This document shows positions 8,136 to 16,149 of a stretch of DNA of 38,034 nt, piece by piece. How positions within the stretch are numbered: the stretch's first letter is position 1; each line of letters opens with the position of its first letter. This stretch comes from an uncultured Bacilli bacterium (GTDB lineage Bacteria; Bacillota_I; Bacilli_A; RF39; UBA660): assembly GCA_947589435.1 (NCBI GenBank), contig CANQBI010000016.1:1-38034 (forward strand), in the 5' to 3' direction. Under the pieces are notes generated by a model. The model worked only from the letters and a program-made list of their open reading frames with translations, ran no database searches and was not told the origin of the DNA. A program made the position numbers and the translations under genes.

Positions 8136-9109
8136 AAATAACAATCATGGGTACTGGTGCCTATAGTTTAGGCATTGCTAAACTTTTGTCCAAAGATAAA
8201 AATAAAGAGATAATGCTTTGGACGGAAAATGAAGATACTTTAAAAGAATTTAGAGAAACGCATCAAGTAAAAAGAATCTTTGAAGATGTTGTATTTGATG
8301 ATAATATAAAGATTACGGGTAGCTTTGAAGAAGCTATGCAAAATACTAATTTAATCTTTATGATACCTGCGGCTAAATACATAAAATCCACGGCCGAAAA
8401 TATTAAACCATATTATCATAATACACCAATATGTATTGCCTCAAAAGGAATTGATGAGGCTACTTTAAGTCCTTTATCAGTACTCGTTAAAAACATCTTA
8501 CATACAAATAATATTTGTGTAATATCCGGACCAACTTTTGCCATTGATTTAATCCACGAGGAACCTGCAGCTTTAGCTATTGCGGGTTATAATAAAAAGT
8601 GCACTAATTTTATTAAAAGCACCTTGGAAAATGATACTTTAAAATTAAGAGTATCATCTGATATTATTGGGATTCAATTATGTGGCAGTATTAAAAATAT
8701 TATTGCCATTGCAGCCGGTATTTTAAAAGGTTTAGGTTATTCTGAATCTACTCAAGCTTTCTTAATTAATGAATCCTTACATGATATGAAAAATATTATT
8801 TATGCTCTAGGTGGTAAAAGGAAAACTATTTTATCTTTTGCAGGGATTGGTGATTTACTTCTTACGTGTTCTAGTCCTAAAAGTAGAAACTACTCTTTTG
8901 GCTATGTTATAGGGAGTACTAAGAATAAAAAAGAAATAGATAAGTATTTAAAAGAAAATACCGTTGAGGGTTATTATACTTTAAATTCTATTTATCTTAT
9001 GCTAAATAAAAAAGGAGTTAGTATTCCCCTTATTACCTTAATATATAATATAGTATGTGAGGGAATGAATCCCAGTATGTTAGCCTCATTTCTTATCAGT
9101 AAAAAGTAA
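8132..9109 (+). CDS. gpsA: Glycerol-3-phosphate dehydrogenase [NAD(P)+]
   Basis: 325 residues, typical for GpsA, which reduces dihydroxyacetone phosphate to sn-glycerol-3-phosphate for phospholipid synthesis in the cytoplasm. The NAD(P)-binding motif MGTGAYSLGIA is at the N-terminus. CIASKGID and VISGPTFA follow, then the catalytic-lysine region CGSIKNIIAIAAGI and the substrate-binding FAGIGDLLLTCSSPKSRNY. Start ATG 8132 overlaps the rarA stop, with GGGTGA upstream. The 3' end overlaps the convergent tcdA gene by 24 bp, so no terminator fits between them. Confidence 0.92.
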   Translation: MKITIMGTGAYSLGIAKLLSKDKNKEIMLWTENEDTLKEFRETHQVKRIFEDVVFDDNIKITGSFEEAMQNTNLIFMIPAAKYIKSTAENIKPYYHNTPICIASKGIDEATLSPLSVLVKNILHTNNICVISGPTFAIDLIHEEPAALAIAGYNKKCTNFIKSTLENDTLKLRVSSDIIGIQLCGSIKNIIAIAAGILKGLGYSESTQAFLINESLHDMKNIIYALGGKRKTILSFAGIGDLLLTCSSPKSRNYSFGYVIGSTKNKKEIDKYLKENTVEGYYTLNSIYLMLNKKGVSIPLITLIYNIVCEGMNPSMLASFLISKK

Positions 9110-9763
9110 TTTATTAATAATATAATCGGTTATTAGTAATCCAGCAATACCCGGAGAAGTAATTAAAGAATTTACTTCTCTTTTTTTAATTGGTAAAGAT
9201 TCATTATAAACAACCGTTATTTTACCTAAAATGTTCTCATCTTTAACTTTTTTTCTTAAGATTTTAGCGACTGGATCACCTTTAGTTTTATCTAAAGTGG
9301 TTATTTTTATATGGGAGGCATCTACTCTATTACCCATCCCCATGGCACTTATAATTTCGATATTATTCTTTTTAGCAAACTTAATTAATTCTAATTTTGT
9401 ATTTAAGGTATCACAAGCGTCAATTATGAAGTCATAATCCTTATCTAGATTATTTATATTACTTTTATCTAAAAACTCCTCTAAAGCGTTAATTTTGATG
9501 TTTTCATCTATTTCTTGTGCTAAAGTATTTGCTACTTCTACTTTAGGTAGTCCTAAAGTATTCTTTGTAGCTACTAATTGTCTATTTAAATTAGAAAGTT
9601 CTACTTTATCATTATCAATAACCGTAATATTTTTAAAACCACTTCTAATTAAAGATACAAAGGTAAAACTACCAACTCCTCCACAACCCACTAATAATAT
9701 TTTGGTATTCTCTATTTTCTTAAAATTATCTATGCCAATTAAATTAATTATTCTTTCATACAT
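9086..9763 (-). CDS. tcdA: tRNA threonylcarbamoyladenosine dehydratase (ThiF/E1-like)
   Basis: 225 residues. The E1-like adenylating fold is shown by the nucleotide-binding motif VGCGGVGS (about 26-33), then DNDKVELSNLNRQ and the later SAMGMGNRVDASHIK, which is the TcdA/CsdL signature. TcdA uses ATP to cyclise t6A in tRNAs to ct6A. The start at 9763 follows GGTGGTG, directly after the terminator T-run of the probable 6S RNA, so 6S read-through may express it. Bacillus keeps the same tcdA(yrvM)-rarA(yrvN) neighbourhood. It overlaps gpsA tail to tail. Confidence 0.85.
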   Translation of the reverse strand: MYERIINLIGIDNFKKIENTKILLVGCGGVGSFTFVSLIRSGFKNITVIDNDKVELSNLNRQLVATKNTLGLPKVEVANTLAQEIDENIKINALEEFLDKSNINNLDKDYDFIIDACDTLNTKLELIKFAKKNNIEIISAMGMGNRVDASHIKITTLDKTKGDPVAKILRKKVKDENILGKITVVYNESLPIKKREVNSLITSPGIAGLLITDYIINKLLFTDKK

Positions 9764-9776
9764 ATATTACACCACC

Positions 9777-9949
9777 AAAAAACCTAGAGGAAAGTTACTA
9801 TGATAAAAGCCCGCTCTTCGCAGGTGGTAGGACACATATCGAGTATTAGGATCCTTACTATATACTGTAAGTCTTCAACACCACAAGATAATTAGTCCCC
9901 CATATTATCTATATAGTCGGTTTTATATGAATAACTAACCTTACTAGGT
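9777..9949 (-). ncRNA. ssrS: Probable 6S RNA
   Basis: A gene-free stretch of about 173 nt forms one long interrupted hairpin. The ends pair (ACCTAG with CTAGGT), the next segments pair (AGTTA/TAACT, ATAAAA/TTTTAT), an open middle follows, and the apical part contains CTTAC/GTAAG. The 3' end is GCGGGCTTTTATC... closing in CCTCTAGG followed by six T, a built-in terminator. The shape, size and position next to tcdA (Bacillus bsrA lies by yrvM) indicate 6S RNA, which binds RNA polymerase holoenzyme. Assignment rests on architecture and synteny; a covariance-model search was not possible. Confidence 0.65.
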
Positions 9950-9955
9950 ATTTAT

Positions 9956-9964
9956 ATTATATCA
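9956..9964 (-). promoter_or_regulatory. Extended -10 promoter of the 6S RNA
   Basis: TGATATAAT read on the minus strand, seven bases before the presumed 5' end of the RNA. The -35 region is weak. Confidence 0.55.
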
Positions 9965-9989
9965 TACCTTATTTTATTTATACACCATA

Positions 9990-10469
9990 TTACTTAGATT
10001 TGACACTTTTTTCTGTATTAAAACATTCATTTAAGTATTCAATGATATCTTCAATTCTTATGCCTTCCCCGATTAGGATATCGACATTATGCATAATACT
10101 AGAATAATAAGTAGCAATTATTTTTAAAGTATGAATACTTATTATTCTATTCTTTAAACCATTTTTAGGACAAGTACTTACTTTATATTTGATATCTTCA
10201 TCTATTATTTTTTCAATTTTTAAAAAACAAGCCCCATAATAAATAATATAAGTATTATCATTAACTTCCCCATTATTCTTTAAATATTCATCACATATTG
10301 TAGTTAATATTTCAATACATTTATAATCCATACCCATAGTTTTATCTATGGTAGCAAGTTCCTTTTCTTTATCCATCGCATTATAAACAAAAACATTTCT
10401 TAGCCATCTTTCACATTCCGGATTTAAGAAAAATTCATAATATTTAAGCATTCCTTCATTCTTTTTCAT
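9990..10469 (-). CDS. Unknown protein, divergent member of a local four-gene paralogue family
   Basis: 159 residues, soluble, with no recognised domain. The N-terminal motif YYEFFLNPECERWLRNVF matches the openings of the three other family members upstream (EYFLSMEYTEWLQRLF, EEFLSEEYSNWLNRLF, EEFLSEEYTNWLNNLF). A second shared block, YKVSTCPKNGLKNRIIS, resembles YLVSTSCNADIITKKTIS of the 142-aa relative. It is the last gene of the operon, 20 bp behind the KilA-N gene, and stops about 26 bp before the 6S RNA promoter region. No terminator is obvious. Function unknown; the operon context suggests an accessory or phage-derived role. Confidence 0.55.
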   Translation of the reverse strand: MKKNEGMLKYYEFFLNPECERWLRNVFVYNAMDKEKELATIDKTMGMDYKCIEILTTICDEYLKNNGEVNDNTYIIYYGACFLKIEKIIDEDIKYKVSTCPKNGLKNRIISIHTLKIIATYYSSIMHNVDILIGEGIRIEDIIEYLNECFNTEKSVKSK

Positions 10470-10489
10470 TATCTTACCAACTTTCTTTT

Positions 10490-11350
10490 TTACTTGTTAT
10501 CTATTAATTTCTTATTTAAATTCTCTAGTTTTTTTATAGATTTATCATTTTCTAATATTTTCATTTGTCTAATTGCGGAATCATTAAGTTTTACTAATCT
10601 TTCCAATTGTGGTAACCCGGCATTAATAAGTTCAGCATTAGTATTCTCTAAATTGCATAATATAAGTAAATGTTTTAAATCAGTATAATCTCGGATATTA
10701 CCTTCTAAATTAGGATTTTTGTCTCTCCATTCTTTAGCAGTCATACCGAATAATGCGACATTTAGAACATCAGCCTCTTCAGCATATACATATTGTTTTT
10801 GCTTTTCCGTTAATTTAGGAATAATATTTTCTTTAATTGAATCTGTATGAAGATGATAATTAGATTTTGCAAGCATTCTACTAGCAGTCCAATCAACTTT
10901 ATATTGATAAGCTTCATTTCTTTTTAATCTTTCAAATTCTTGAATAACATATAATTTAAATTCAGGAGAAAGCCAACTTGCAAATTCCAATGCTATATCA
11001 CTACAAGCATAAGTTCCTCCATTATTACCTGATTTAGAAATAATTCCAATCGCATTTGTTTCTTTAATCCATTTTTGGGGAGACAAATAAAAGCTATTTT
11101 TACCAGCTAAAGATTCAAAGGTCGTAAATTCGATACCTTTGAAATTTTCGTTATTTAATTTTTCCCATAATCCTAAATAAGCAATAACGTCTCTATTTCT
11201 CATCCAAGTTTGAATTGGAATTTTTGGCTCTTCTGGATTAGCATATCTTGCTAAATCAGTAAGAGAAATATATTCTTTATTTCCTATTCTAATTACACTA
11301 ATTTTATTATTATTTACGTTAATTTCTGATTTTAGTATTTCGGTATTCAT
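10490..11350 (-). CDS. KilA-N domain protein
   Basis: 286 residues. Residues about 20-135 form a KilA-N (APSES-like) DNA-binding domain: YISLTDLARYANPEEPKIPI, QTWMRNRDVIAYLGLWE, then FASWLSPEFKLYVIQEFERL. A helical C-terminal region contains LTEKQKQYVYAEEADVLNVA and GMTAKEWRDKNP, a combination found in phage antirepressor-like and chromosomal proteins of gut bacteria. The Shine-Dalgarno AAAGGAG stands ten bases upstream. A 29-bp block in the leader repeats a piece of the gene itself with one mismatch. Embedded in a family of unknown paralogues, it is the only member with a recognisable fold. It may regulate the operon. Confidence 0.8.
   Translation of the reverse strand: MNTEILKSEINVNNNKISVIRIGNKEYISLTDLARYANPEEPKIPIQTWMRNRDVIAYLGLWEKLNNENFKGIEFTTFESLAGKNSFYLSPQKWIKETNAIGIISKSGNNGGTYACSDIALEFASWLSPEFKLYVIQEFERLKRNEAYQYKVDWTASRMLAKSNYHLHTDSIKENIIPKLTEKQKQYVYAEEADVLNVALFGMTAKEWRDKNPNLEGNIRDYTDLKHLLILCNLENTNAELINAGLPQLERLVKLNDSAIRQMKILENDKSIKKLENLNKKLIDNK
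11117..11145. repeat. 29-bp repeat, copy inside the KilA-N gene
   Basis: The block AAAGGTCGTAAATTCGATAC... (29 nt) recurs at 11379-11407 with one mismatch. This copy encodes FKGIEFTTF and is itself an imperfect hairpin (AAAGGT..CG / CG..ACCTTT). Confidence 0.85.
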
Positions 11351-11378
11351 TTATAAATCTCCTTTTAATTATCTTTTT

Positions 11379-11407
11379 AAAGGTCGTAAATTCGACACCT
11401 TTGAAAT
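11379..11407. repeat. 29-bp repeat, copy in the KilA-N gene leader
   Basis: 28 of 29 bases match the copy at 11117-11145. Here it lies between the 142-aa gene's stop and the KilA-N ribosome site, as a potential hairpin in the mRNA leader. Confidence 0.85.
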
Positions 11408-11417
11408 AATATCTTAA

Positions 11418-11846
11418 TTATCTTACCATTTTAATTTCTGTACTATTTATTTTATCACTAGCATATTCTACCAATCTACTTAAACTAATTGTCTTTTTCG
11501 TAATAATATCAGCATTGCAACTAGTTGATACTAAATATGATATCTTATCATCATCTTTTGGATATTCAATTACTTCTAAATTTATAAAAGAACTACCCTC
11601 TAAAATATTATAAGTGCTTCTTAGAGTATCTTCATAACAGTGAACATCATCACTCTTATTTTCGTTTAAAAAATCTTTTATTATTTTCACAAATACTTTT
11701 AAATTTATATAATCTAGTCCCATATCTTCATTTATCCAAGCAATTTCTTTACTTTGGTAATCTAAAGGATATATAAATAATCTTTGTAACCATTCTGTAT
11801 ATTCCATACTTAAAAAGTATTCATATAGTTTATTATATTCAATCAT
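11418..11846 (-). CDS. Unknown protein, paralogue family member (142 aa)
   Basis: 142 residues, soluble and acidic, with no recognised domain. The N-terminal block YEYFLSMEYTEWLQRLFIYP places it in the local family. A middle block YLVSTSCNADIITKKTISLS aligns with the 159-aa gene, and the following LSRLVEYAS with the INKLREYVS of the 185-aa gene. It begins two bases after the upstream paralogue ends; its ribosome site is supplied by that gene's last codons (AAAGGAAGATAA). It lacks the conserved C-terminal tail of the two upstream paralogues. Confidence 0.55.
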   Translation of the reverse strand: MIEYNKLYEYFLSMEYTEWLQRLFIYPLDYQSKEIAWINEDMGLDYINLKVFVKIIKDFLNENKSDDVHCYEDTLRSTYNILEGSSFINLEVIEYPKDDDKISYLVSTSCNADIITKKTISLSRLVEYASDKINSTEIKMVR

Positions 11847-11848
11847 TT

Positions 11849-12406
11849 TTATCTTCCTTTATTGTATTTTTCTCTTGTCTCTTTATTAACCACATAAGCA
11901 TAAGCAACTTGTAAATCATTAACAATTACTTCTCTATCTATTCCTTTATTTTCAAGTTCCTTAATCGTTTTAATAATCGCATTTAAAGTTTCATCTTCCT
12001 CATTTTTCTTGTTTAAAGAGACATATTCTCTTAATTTATTTATATCAATGAGAGGAAATCTTACTAGAGTTTTATCTTCTAGTTTTGTTACAAGATAACT
12101 ACTAATGACCGGATTATAACTTCTTAAATCATCATTAGTTAATTTTGTTACTTCTATATACATATCATTATAAGTAAAATTATAATAATAACAAAAGGGA
12201 TAATTTTGATAATGATAGTAATTATTTAGATAGTAATCTTTTTCTTCTGGAGAGGCTAAATCACTTTTTAAATACTCTTCAACATACTTAAATAAAAGTT
12301 TAAATTTATTCATATCATATTCAACTTGTAAAACTACATTAATTTCCCTAGAAAACAATCTATTTAACCAATTACTATATTCTTCACTTAAAAATTCTTC
12401 TTGCAT
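11849..12406 (-). CDS. Unknown protein, paralogue family member (185 aa)
   Basis: 185 residues, soluble, no recognised domain. Its first 17 residues (MQEEFLSEEYSNWLNRL) and last 40 (through VNDLQVAYAYVV and ending NKETREKYNKGR) are nearly identical to the 175-aa gene directly upstream. The middle is strongly diverged, with an aromatic-rich insert NNYYHYQNYPFCYYYNF. This is a recent tandem duplication with an unequal rate of change along the gene. The start lies three bases behind the upstream gene, whose KGR-stop codons form the ribosome site. Function unknown. Confidence 0.6.
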   Translation of the reverse strand: MQEEFLSEEYSNWLNRLFSREINVVLQVEYDMNKFKLLFKYVEEYLKSDLASPEEKDYYLNNYYHYQNYPFCYYYNFTYNDMYIEVTKLTNDDLRSYNPVISSYLVTKLEDKTLVRFPLIDINKLREYVSLNKKNEEDETLNAIIKTIKELENKGIDREVIVNDLQVAYAYVVNKETREKYNKGR

Positions 12407-12409
12407 ATT

Positions 12410-12937
12410 TTATCTTCCTTTATTGTGTTTTTCTCTCGTATCTTTATTTACTTCATAAGCATAAGCAATTTGTAAATCATTAATAAGTACTTCTCTTTTT
12501 ATTCCTTCATTTTCCAGTTTATTAACCGTTTGAATAATGGTATATAAAGCTTTATCTTCCTCTTTTTTGCTATTAATTAAGACATATTCAATTACTTTAT
12601 TTAAATCAATAAAAGGGACATTTAATTTAGTTTTATCTTCGACTTTTAAAATATGATAACCAGTAATTTCTAATTTGTGGTGCCTTAAATCAGCACCTTG
12701 TAAAATCTTTATTTCAATATCCTTGTTATTATAAGTTAAATCATAAGTTAAATAACGCGTGTTTAAATAATAATCCTTAACATCACTAGGGGCAAATTCA
12801 CTATTTAAATATTCGGCAATATATTTAAATAAGATATTAAATTTTTGTCTTTCATCTTTACTAAAGACATCATTAGCGTTACTAAACAAATTATTTAACC
12901 AATTAGTATATTCTTCACTTAAAAATTCTTCTTGCAT
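12410..12937 (-). CDS. Unknown protein, paralogue family member (175 aa), first gene of operon
   Basis: 175 residues, soluble, no recognised domain. N-terminus MQEEFLSEEYTNWLNNLF and C-terminal INDLQIAYAYEVNKDTREKH are shared with the next gene. The middle differs and carries KILQGADLRHHKLEITGYHI. It opens the five-gene operon 12937-9990 and has a promoter (TTGCTT, 17 bp, TATAAT) overlapping the terminator of the HerA-like gene, with GAGGAT before the ATG. Conserved ends and a variable core would fit proteins diversified for partner recognition; that is inference. Confidence 0.6.
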   Translation of the reverse strand: MQEEFLSEEYTNWLNNLFSNANDVFSKDERQKFNILFKYIAEYLNSEFAPSDVKDYYLNTRYLTYDLTYNNKDIEIKILQGADLRHHKLEITGYHILKVEDKTKLNVPFIDLNKVIEYVLINSKKEEDKALYTIIQTVNKLENEGIKREVLINDLQIAYAYEVNKDTREKHNKGR

Positions 12938-12962
12938 AAATATCCTCTTTTCTTAAGATATT

Positions 12963-12991
12963 ATTATATTAGAAAACTCAAAAAAAAGCAA
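12963..12991 (-). promoter_or_regulatory. Promoter of the paralogue/KilA-N operon
   Basis: On the minus strand TTGCTT (12986-12991) and TATAAT (12963-12968) are separated by 17 bases. The -35 box lies within the hairpin of the upstream gene's terminator. Confidence 0.5.
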
Positions 12992-13003
12992 CAAAGTTGC
13001 TTT
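12980..13003 (-). terminator. Terminator of the HerA-like gene
   Basis: Stem AAAGCAAC / GTTGCTTT with loop TTT, followed by eight T on the minus strand. The hairpin overlaps the stop codon of the ATPase gene. Confidence 0.8.
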
Positions 13004-14753
13004 AATTCCAACATTTAGAAACATCACAGTTAGATGAGTATGGCATTGGGTTAGGCATTTCTAGTTTCACTATCATAGGGATTTTAAAGGCTCCGCCAAA
13101 ACCAACACAAGTACCAGGTTGTAATATCTTTTGTTTTTCGACGATATCAGAAGAAATATTTGGAAGCATTTCTTCAATATATTTAATATCCAATGGGTGG
13201 GTCATTTTAAAGATTAAGAAGTTTGAACATTGAGCAATAACCGTATCGGATATTTCTACCGGTCTTTGACTAATAATATCTAAGATTACCCCATATTTAC
13301 GACCTTCTTTAGCAATACGGTCAAAGATATTATAACCAATTAAGAAAGTATCCGTATCTTTTTGAATATACCGGTGGGCTTCCTCTAAGAATAGGTGGAA
13401 CGGAATACTCGCTCTTTTTTCTAAGCCTTTCGAAAATTCAAAGATAATTCGACAGAATATTTTAACGATTACTTTCGCATAAACATCATCGATATCTTCG
13501 AGGTTAATATTAATTATTTGGGCTTTTTTATCCCCTTTCATAACTAGTGATGAGATAAATTCCGGAACTGGAACAAATTTACTACCCGTAAAATAATTAC
13601 CGACTTTACTCGTCATTAAAGTATTAAGTCTAACCTTTAAGATAATGGAATCGCCATATAAGTTTTCATTATTTTGAAAACCTTCACTAATTAAAGTAAA
13701 TTCCAAAGCATTAGCAAAATCTTTTAAAGTATAATAAGCTTCATCTGGTTCTTTAAATTCCACGGTATCCTCTACAATATGTTTTAAAATATAATCGGTA
13801 ATTAAAACACTTTCCCCAAAATTACCATGCGAATCAATTTCAAAACATTCACTAAATACTCTTGTATAACCTACTCCAGGAATCGTACTATTAAAGTTAA
13901 ATTCCGGCGTATTACATACTTCAATTACTCTAAATATTTCATTTTTCTTATTAGCCGTTGTTTCATTAGAGAATAATATAGCCAGTAAGGCTTTCGCTAT
14001 TAAATGATTTTTAAGTTTTCGACTTTCTTCATTTTCTTGACTAAAAATTCTTGCTAGTTTAATCGTATTTTCAATAATTGGTAGTTGGGAATGGGTTGAT
14101 GCTTGTAATAAAAGAGCCCAGTCATCTAAATTTAAGAGATGTAAAGGAATATCTAATAAGAAGTCTCCATCTTCTTCTTTTGGATTAGTCGTAATAAACT
14201 TATATTCATAATTAGGATTTATTTTATTTAACTCACTAAAAGCATTTTTATATTCCCCATAAGCATCAAAGATAAATAGATTAGCTTTCATAGGATTCAT
14301 CGCGGGATTAGAGAATATATTTTGAACAATTCTAGATACTCCACAAGATTTACCAGATCCAGAGTTACCAAATATCGCTAAATGATTGGAGAATAAATCA
14401 TTGATATTGGGACATACCTTAAAGTTCTTATAAATGGCTGATTCTCCTAGAATGAAGGATTTAGCATCATAAGTACCTACTAATTCCATTAATTCTTCCC
14501 CATTAATAATTCTAATCGTTGAAGATAATAACGGTTTTCTTAAAACACCATTTAAATATCTTTTACCTTGATATTCTCCTAAAAAACGAATTTTAATAAT
14601 ATCATCATTTAACTCAATTACTTCTCCTAATATTCTTTGATTGGGTGCTTCAAATATAACATGAACATTCATTAAATCAGATACCACATCTCTTTGCATT
14701 TTATTTTCTACATGCGCTATATTATCACTAATATAAAGTATTTTTCCAAACAT
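13002..14753 (-). CDS. HerA-like (DUF87) hexameric ATPase
   Basis: 583 residues. An N-terminal HAS-barrel-like region (about 1-90) precedes a RecA-type ATPase core. Walker A is GNSGSGKS near residue 130, with DAYGEYKNAF shortly after; Walker B is FHLFLEEAHRY near 460, followed by the ISQRPVEISDTVIAQC sensor/arginine-finger region. This is the HerA/DUF87 translocase architecture. HerA proteins pump DNA, usually with the NurA nuclease, and also occur in antiviral complexes with Sir2 or DUF4297. No nuclease partner is adjacent here. Instead the gene lies 18 bp behind a secreted cadherin-like protein gene and shares its transcript. The role is therefore open. Confidence 0.8.
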   Translation of the reverse strand: MFGKILYISDNIAHVENKMQRDVVSDLMNVHVIFEAPNQRILGEVIELNDDIIKIRFLGEYQGKRYLNGVLRKPLLSSTIRIINGEELMELVGTYDAKSFILGESAIYKNFKVCPNINDLFSNHLAIFGNSGSGKSCGVSRIVQNIFSNPAMNPMKANLFIFDAYGEYKNAFSELNKINPNYEYKFITTNPKEEDGDFLLDIPLHLLNLDDWALLLQASTHSQLPIIENTIKLARIFSQENEESRKLKNHLIAKALLAILFSNETTANKKNEIFRVIEVCNTPEFNFNSTIPGVGYTRVFSECFEIDSHGNFGESVLITDYILKHIVEDTVEFKEPDEAYYTLKDFANALEFTLISEGFQNNENLYGDSIILKVRLNTLMTSKVGNYFTGSKFVPVPEFISSLVMKGDKKAQIININLEDIDDVYAKVIVKIFCRIIFEFSKGLEKRASIPFHLFLEEAHRYIQKDTDTFLIGYNIFDRIAKEGRKYGVILDIISQRPVEISDTVIAQCSNFLIFKMTHPLDIKYIEEMLPNISSDIVEKQKILQPGTCVGFGGAFKIPMIVKLEMPNPMPYSSNCDVSKCWN

Positions 14754-14771
14754 TTTTAATTACCTCTATTT

Positions 14772-16043
14772 CTATTTATTTTTAAAATCTTTAACATATC
14801 TTTTCTTAAAGTTTCTTTTAATGAAGATTAATATTAAACTAAACATTATAATTACCGATATTATAAATATAACTAATAATATTCTTAATAACTTATTATT
14901 CTTTTCTTGTTTTTCCTCTTCTTCTTTACTTAATTTATTAACCACTATTTTATAAGTATTTTTACTTTTATTATTACCTAAGACATTTATGTATATTTCA
15001 TTAATACCTTCTTTTAAATCTTTATTACCGACTATTTCTACTTTAGTATCACTATCATATTTTGGTTTTATATTTAATGTATTTACAACACTTCCTACAT
15101 CTAAATAATAAGTATAAGTATCTTTTTTAAAGTTTAAATCATATCCTTCTATTTTTAAATCATTTAAACTACTTGTTCCATTTAATCTTGTAACTTCAAT
15201 TGTATATTCTCTTATCTCTTTATTTTCAGCTTCTACTTCAATAGTTAAATTATTAATTCCTGTAGCAAGAGTAATATTTCCGTCCCCTTTAACTTTAGCT
15301 CTTTCATCGGAAGTTTCCGTTTTAATATTTATTTTATTTGTATTTTCATTAACTTCTAAAGTATATTTATTTATATCTTTATTAAATGTAGGACTTATAT
15401 CATAACCATCGATATATAAATCATCTAAATAGTTATTATTACTTGCTTCTTTTCTAATTACTTTAATAGTATAGATAGTACTACTTCCATCTGTAGCGGT
15501 TACTTCTATATTAAAAGTATTTTCACCAACACTTAAATATCTTCTTCCAATACCCGTTATTTTCGCTTTTGCATCATTACTTATCGCAATAATATTTACT
15601 TTTTCGCTACTATAGGGGAGTTCCACTAAATACTCTTTTATATCATTATTAAAATGAATATCAGCCTCTTCTAAATTTAAAGTCTTTAATGAAGAATCAT
15701 TAGATACTACTTCTAAATTAAAATTAACTGGACAAGTAGCAATAGTATTTTCATTTTCGATAAAATTAACTTCTACTTTAATGGAAGCATTCCCATATTT
15801 TAAAGGCGTTATTATTCCTTCTTCACTTATACTTATAATATTATTATTTATCGTACTATATTTAACTTCATATTTATGCTCTGTATTAATTGAAATAAAG
15901 GCTTTTTCGTTCATTCCTATCTTTTCTTTATCTATTAAGACTTCAGCTTCATATTTATCTTGAACACGACAAATAGTAGCCTTAACATTTAAAGGCATAA
16001 ATATAAAAATACTTAGTATTATTCCTAGCCAATATTTCTTCAT
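14772..16043 (-). CDS. Secreted, membrane-anchored protein with cadherin-like domains
   Basis: 423 residues. A cleavable signal peptide (MKKYWLGIILSIFIFMPLN...) is followed by a Big_2/Ig-like segment (about 35-110; NIISISEEGIITPLKYGNAS). Then come three cadherin-like beta-sandwich repeats (about 115-200, 205-290, 292-370), recognised by the recurring pattern L..L.I..., Y.v.v and final YTIKVIR / YTIEVTR / YKIVVNK. A C-terminal membrane helix (LLRILLVIFIISVIIMFSLI) with a basic tail anchors it, so most of the protein faces outward. Its promoter carries TGATATAAT at 16071-16079. Co-transcription with the cytosolic HerA-like ATPase is unusual. Confidence 0.75.
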   Translation of the reverse strand: MKKYWLGIILSIFIFMPLNVKATICRVQDKYEAEVLIDKEKIGMNEKAFISINTEHKYEVKYSTINNNIISISEEGIITPLKYGNASIKVEVNFIENENTIATCPVNFNLEVVSNDSSLKTLNLEEADIHFNNDIKEYLVELPYSSEKVNIIAISNDAKAKITGIGRRYLSVGENTFNIEVTATDGSSTIYTIKVIRKEASNNNYLDDLYIDGYDISPTFNKDINKYTLEVNENTNKINIKTETSDERAKVKGDGNITLATGINNLTIEVEAENKEIREYTIEVTRLNGTSSLNDLKIEGYDLNFKKDTYTYYLDVGSVVNTLNIKPKYDSDTKVEIVGNKDLKEGINEIYINVLGNNKSKNTYKIVVNKLSKEEEEKQEKNNKLLRILLVIFIISVIIMFSLILIFIKRNFKKRYVKDFKNK

Positions 16044-16070
16044 CCCTATTATTCTCTTTCTACTATACCA

Positions 16071-16079
16071 ATTATATCA
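16071..16079 (-). promoter_or_regulatory. Extended -10 promoter of the cadherin-like/HerA operon
   Basis: TGATATAAT on the minus strand, 28 bases upstream of the ATG. It is the same nine bases seen at the 6S RNA, rarA and rnc. Confidence 0.5.
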
Positions 16080-16103
16080 TATTATTTTAGAATATTAAAT
16101 ATG

Positions 16104-16137
16104 AAAAAAGTATAATAATTATTAAACTATTATACTT
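16104..16137 (-). terminator. Terminator of the surface-protein operon
   Basis: A perfect 10-bp stem, AAGTATAATA / TATTATACTT, with a 10-nt loop, followed by a T run on the minus strand; located 13 bp after the stop of the 492-aa gene. Confidence 0.8.
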
Positions 16138-16149
16138 TATAATTTATTA

